This document shows positions 5,626-7,032 of a DNA stretch of 7,032 bases, piece after piece. Under the pieces are notes generated by a model that searched no databases, had not been told where the DNA came from, and saw nothing but the letters and a program-made list of their open reading frames with translations. How positions within the stretch are numbered: the stretch's first letter is position 1; the number at the start of each line of letters is the position of its first letter. Source of the stretch: Firmicutes bacterium ZCTH02-B6 (GTDB taxonomy: Bacteria; Bacillota; Limnochordia; Limnochordales; ZCTH02-B6). The stretch lies in contig LZRQ01000181.1 in assembly GCA_002159155.1 (NCBI GenBank), positions 1-7,032 of the forward strand, read 5' to 3'. The position numbers and the translations under genes are program-made.

Positions 5626-6327
5626 TTAGACCTCTTTTCCTCCCGCCGCGTAGCCTTTCCGGACGGCGGAACCGTTATCAGGTTTGCCATGGGAATCCGC
5701 CCGAGTGCGGCTCTTCCCGTTCCCCGCGGGCAGCAGCGCCACAATGGCCCGCTGGATTTCCTGACTCGCGCCGCGCAAGGTAGCGCGGTCAAGCCGGTCC
5801 ACCGGCGGAAACGTAATCGGCGGGCCCATCTTCAATGTGACCCGCGTGCGCCGCGGCCAGCGGCGCTGCCCAGCGTCCATAGCGATTTCCAGGCCGATTA
5901 CGGCCAGCGGCACCACGGGCGCGCCCGACTTCAACGCGATCATGGCGGCGCCGCCGTGCATATCCTGCAATTCCCCGGTTTCGCTGCGGGTCCCCTCGGG
6001 GTATATGGCGACCACTTCGCCGGCGGCTAAGATGTCCAGCGCCCGGCGGATCGCTTGTCGATCGGGCTGCCCGCGCTTAACTGGGAACGCATGCACCCGG
6101 GGCAGTATCCACGCCAGAACGCAGTTTTCAAACAACTCGTGTTTAGCCATGAAGTGAACGGTGCGGGGCAGCGCCGCCCCGATGACGAGCGGATCCAGGT
6201 AGTTGACGTGGTTGGCGGTGACAATGGCCGGTCCCGTCACCGGCAGGTGGTGGAACCCTTCCAGCCGCCAGTGGAAATACCAGCCGAAGAAGGGCCGCAA
6301 CACGCCTTTGGCTACTCGGTACAGCAC
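5626..6327 (-). CDS. plsC: 1-acyl-sn-glycerol-3-phosphate acyltransferase (PlsC type)
   Basis: A 233-residue member of the PlsC/LPLAT family, which transfers an acyl chain to lysophosphatidic acid to make phosphatidic acid at the cytoplasmic membrane. The four family blocks are visible: NHVNYLDP with the catalytic HX4D pair (His40, Asp45), FPVKRG (about 81-86), the glycerol-phosphate-binding YPEGTRS (about 109-115), and APVVPLAVIG (about 136-145). A hydrophobic, aromatic N-terminus LYRVAKGVLRPFFGWYF probably sits against the membrane. I start it at GTG 6327, because GGAGGAGG lies 8 nt before it and family members begin just so; an in-frame GTG at 6348 has no ribosome binding site. The chosen start overlaps the last codons of cmk by 16 bp, which implies coupled translation. 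The C-terminal 30 residues are basic, hydrophilic and variable. Substrate chain preference cannot be read from the sequence. Confidence 0.93.
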   Translation of the reverse strand: MLYRVAKGVLRPFFGWYFHWRLEGFHHLPVTGPAIVTANHVNYLDPLVIGAALPRTVHFMAKHELFENCVLAWILPRVHAFPVKRGQPDRQAIRRALDILAAGEVVAIYPEGTRSETGELQDMHGGAAMIALKSGAPVVPLAVIGLEIAMDAGQRRWPRRTRVTLKMGPPITFPPVDRLDRATLRGASQEIQRAIVALLPAGNGKSRTRADSHGKPDNGSAVRKGYAAGGKEV

Positions 6328-7001
6328 GCCTCGAGCCTCCTCCGGCACAGGCGCAGCACGTGGGTGACCACCTGCTCGATCGACCAGTCAGTGGTATCGA
6401 TGACGACGGCGTCCTCGGCGATGCGCAACGGGGACGTCGCGCGGCCCGAGTCGAGCCGGTCCCGCTCCTCGAGATTCTTGCGGATCTCTTCTAGATTCGA
6501 ACCGTGACCAAGGGCTTGGGTTTCGCGGTACCGGCGGCGGGCCCGCTCCTCCAGCGAGGCGGTGAGAAAAATCTTGAGGTCCGCGTTGGGCAGGACGACC
6601 GTGCCGATGTCGCGGCCGTCCATGACCACACCTCCCGCTCGCGCCAGCTGCCGCTGTAGCTCCACCAGGTGCTGGCGCACGGCAGGAATCGCGGCCACCT
6701 GGGAGACCGCATTGGAAACGGCGAGGGTGCGGATCTCGCCCGTCACCTCCTCGCCGTTAAGAAACACCCTGTTTCCGTTGGGTCCTGGCGCGAGACTCAC
6801 CCGGCAGCGCTGCACGACGGCGGTTACGGCCGCCGCGTCGTCTACCGGCGCTCCAGCCCGCAGCACCGCCAGGGTCAAAGCCCGGTACATTGCGCCTGTG
6901 TCGATATACAAATAGCCCAACGCCTCCGCCACCTTGCGGGCGACGGTGCTCTTGCCGGCACCCGCCGGCCCGTCGATGGCGACTACAAGCCGTTTCTCCA
7001 A
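6312..7001 (-). CDS. cmk: Cytidylate kinase (CMP/dCMP kinase)
   Basis: A 229-residue cytoplasmic enzyme that phosphorylates CMP and dCMP with ATP, feeding CTP and dCTP pools and hence CDP-diacylglycerol for phospholipids. Residues 11-19 are the Walker A loop GPAGAGKST. The stretch YLYIDTGAMYRAL (about 30-42) and the GRDIGT motif (129-134) form the CMP-binding region. A lid with several arginines, EERARRRYRE, lies at about 151-160, and the ERDRLDSGRATSPL segment at about 179-192 holds family-conserved Arg/Asp residues. Length fits the family (about 220-230). The start is a TTG at 7001 with a TAGGAG site 11 nt upstream; no ATG is available in frame within the 31 bases left of the window, so a start farther upstream cannot be excluded, but the Walker A loop is at the normal distance. 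It is followed by plsC with a short overlap. Confidence 0.95.
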   Translation of the reverse strand: MEKRLVVAIDGPAGAGKSTVARKVAEALGYLYIDTGAMYRALTLAVLRAGAPVDDAAAVTAVVQRCRVSLAPGPNGNRVFLNGEEVTGEIRTLAVSNAVSQVAAIPAVRQHLVELQRQLARAGGVVMDGRDIGTVVLPNADLKIFLTASLEERARRRYRETQALGHGSNLEEIRKNLEERDRLDSGRATSPLRIAEDAVVIDTTDWSIEQVVTHVLRLCRRRLEACCTE

Positions 7002-7032
7002 ACTGCGTGCGACTCCTATCCCCTGCGGCGCG

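Noticed and set aside
4389..5783. 464-codon plus-strand open frame antisense to the S1 gene and the gap before it
   Set aside because: It is the mirror of a high-G+C gene with strong codon bias; the translation is His/Leu/Pro-rich, has no recognisable domain, and the S1 frame opposite is unmistakable.
6328..6348. Longer PlsC start at GTG 6348
   Set aside because: No ribosome binding site precedes it, while GGAGGAGG sits at the right distance before GTG 6327.
1..7032. tRNA, rRNA, CRISPR arrays, riboswitches, phage genes or toxin-antitoxin pairs
   Set aside because: Reading both strands I saw no cloverleaf with conserved arm sequences, no regularly spaced repeats, and no gap large enough for a structured RNA; the longest gaps are about 120-155 bp and are described above.

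Overview
The window is about 65% G+C. It reads as part of the chromosome of a spore-forming, high-G+C member of the Bacillota, in the manner of the Symbiobacterium, Thermaerobacter, Sulfobacillus or Limnochorda lineages. The evidence is a SpoIIP-type spore peptidoglycan hydrolase, a YIEGIA-family membrane protein with its small partner, and DUF1614 and DUF3189 proteins. As I recall them, the last families come almost entirely from endospore-forming Bacillota. I cannot name a genus from sequence alone. Every gene I can support lies on the minus strand, so the biological order runs from high to low coordinates.

Upstream block (7032 to about 4188): cytidylate kinase (cmk), a PlsC-type acyltransferase whose start overlaps the end of cmk, and a four-S1-domain protein of the RpsA/YpfD type. 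This housekeeping cluster is widely conserved in Bacillota. Many clostridial relatives carry ispH between plsC and the S1 gene. Here that place holds only 118 bp, including a strong Shine-Dalgarno sequence with no ordinary start codon after it. A 12-bp hairpin closes the block.

Downstream block (about 4160 to 383): a tight operon of five genes: a DUF1614 multispanning membrane protein, a SpoIIP-type amidase/endopeptidase, a YIEGIA-family membrane protein, a 62-residue YIEGIA partner, and a DUF3189 protein. Junctions overlap by 8 bp (DUF1614/spoIIP) and 4 bp (ATGA, YIEGIA/partner) or have gaps of 37 to 43 bp, so translation is probably coupled. A sequence resembling the promoters read by forespore sigma factors (SigF/SigG) precedes the first gene. 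I infer that the block works at the membranes of the developing spore, with SpoIIP trimming septal peptidoglycan during engulfment. The roles of the other four genes are not known to me beyond their family.

Left edge (382 to 1): a perfect 24-bp palindrome that may end the operon, then the first 82 codons of an ISLre2-family (UPF0236) transposase running out of the window. An 11-bp inverted repeat flanks the transposase ribosome binding site and abuts its start codon; it could hide that site in read-through transcripts.

No tRNA, rRNA, CRISPR array or phage gene was seen. Only the neighbouring insertion sequence is clearly mobile. Non-ATG starts are common here: TTG for cmk, and GTG for plsC, DUF1614, spoIIP and probably DUF3189.
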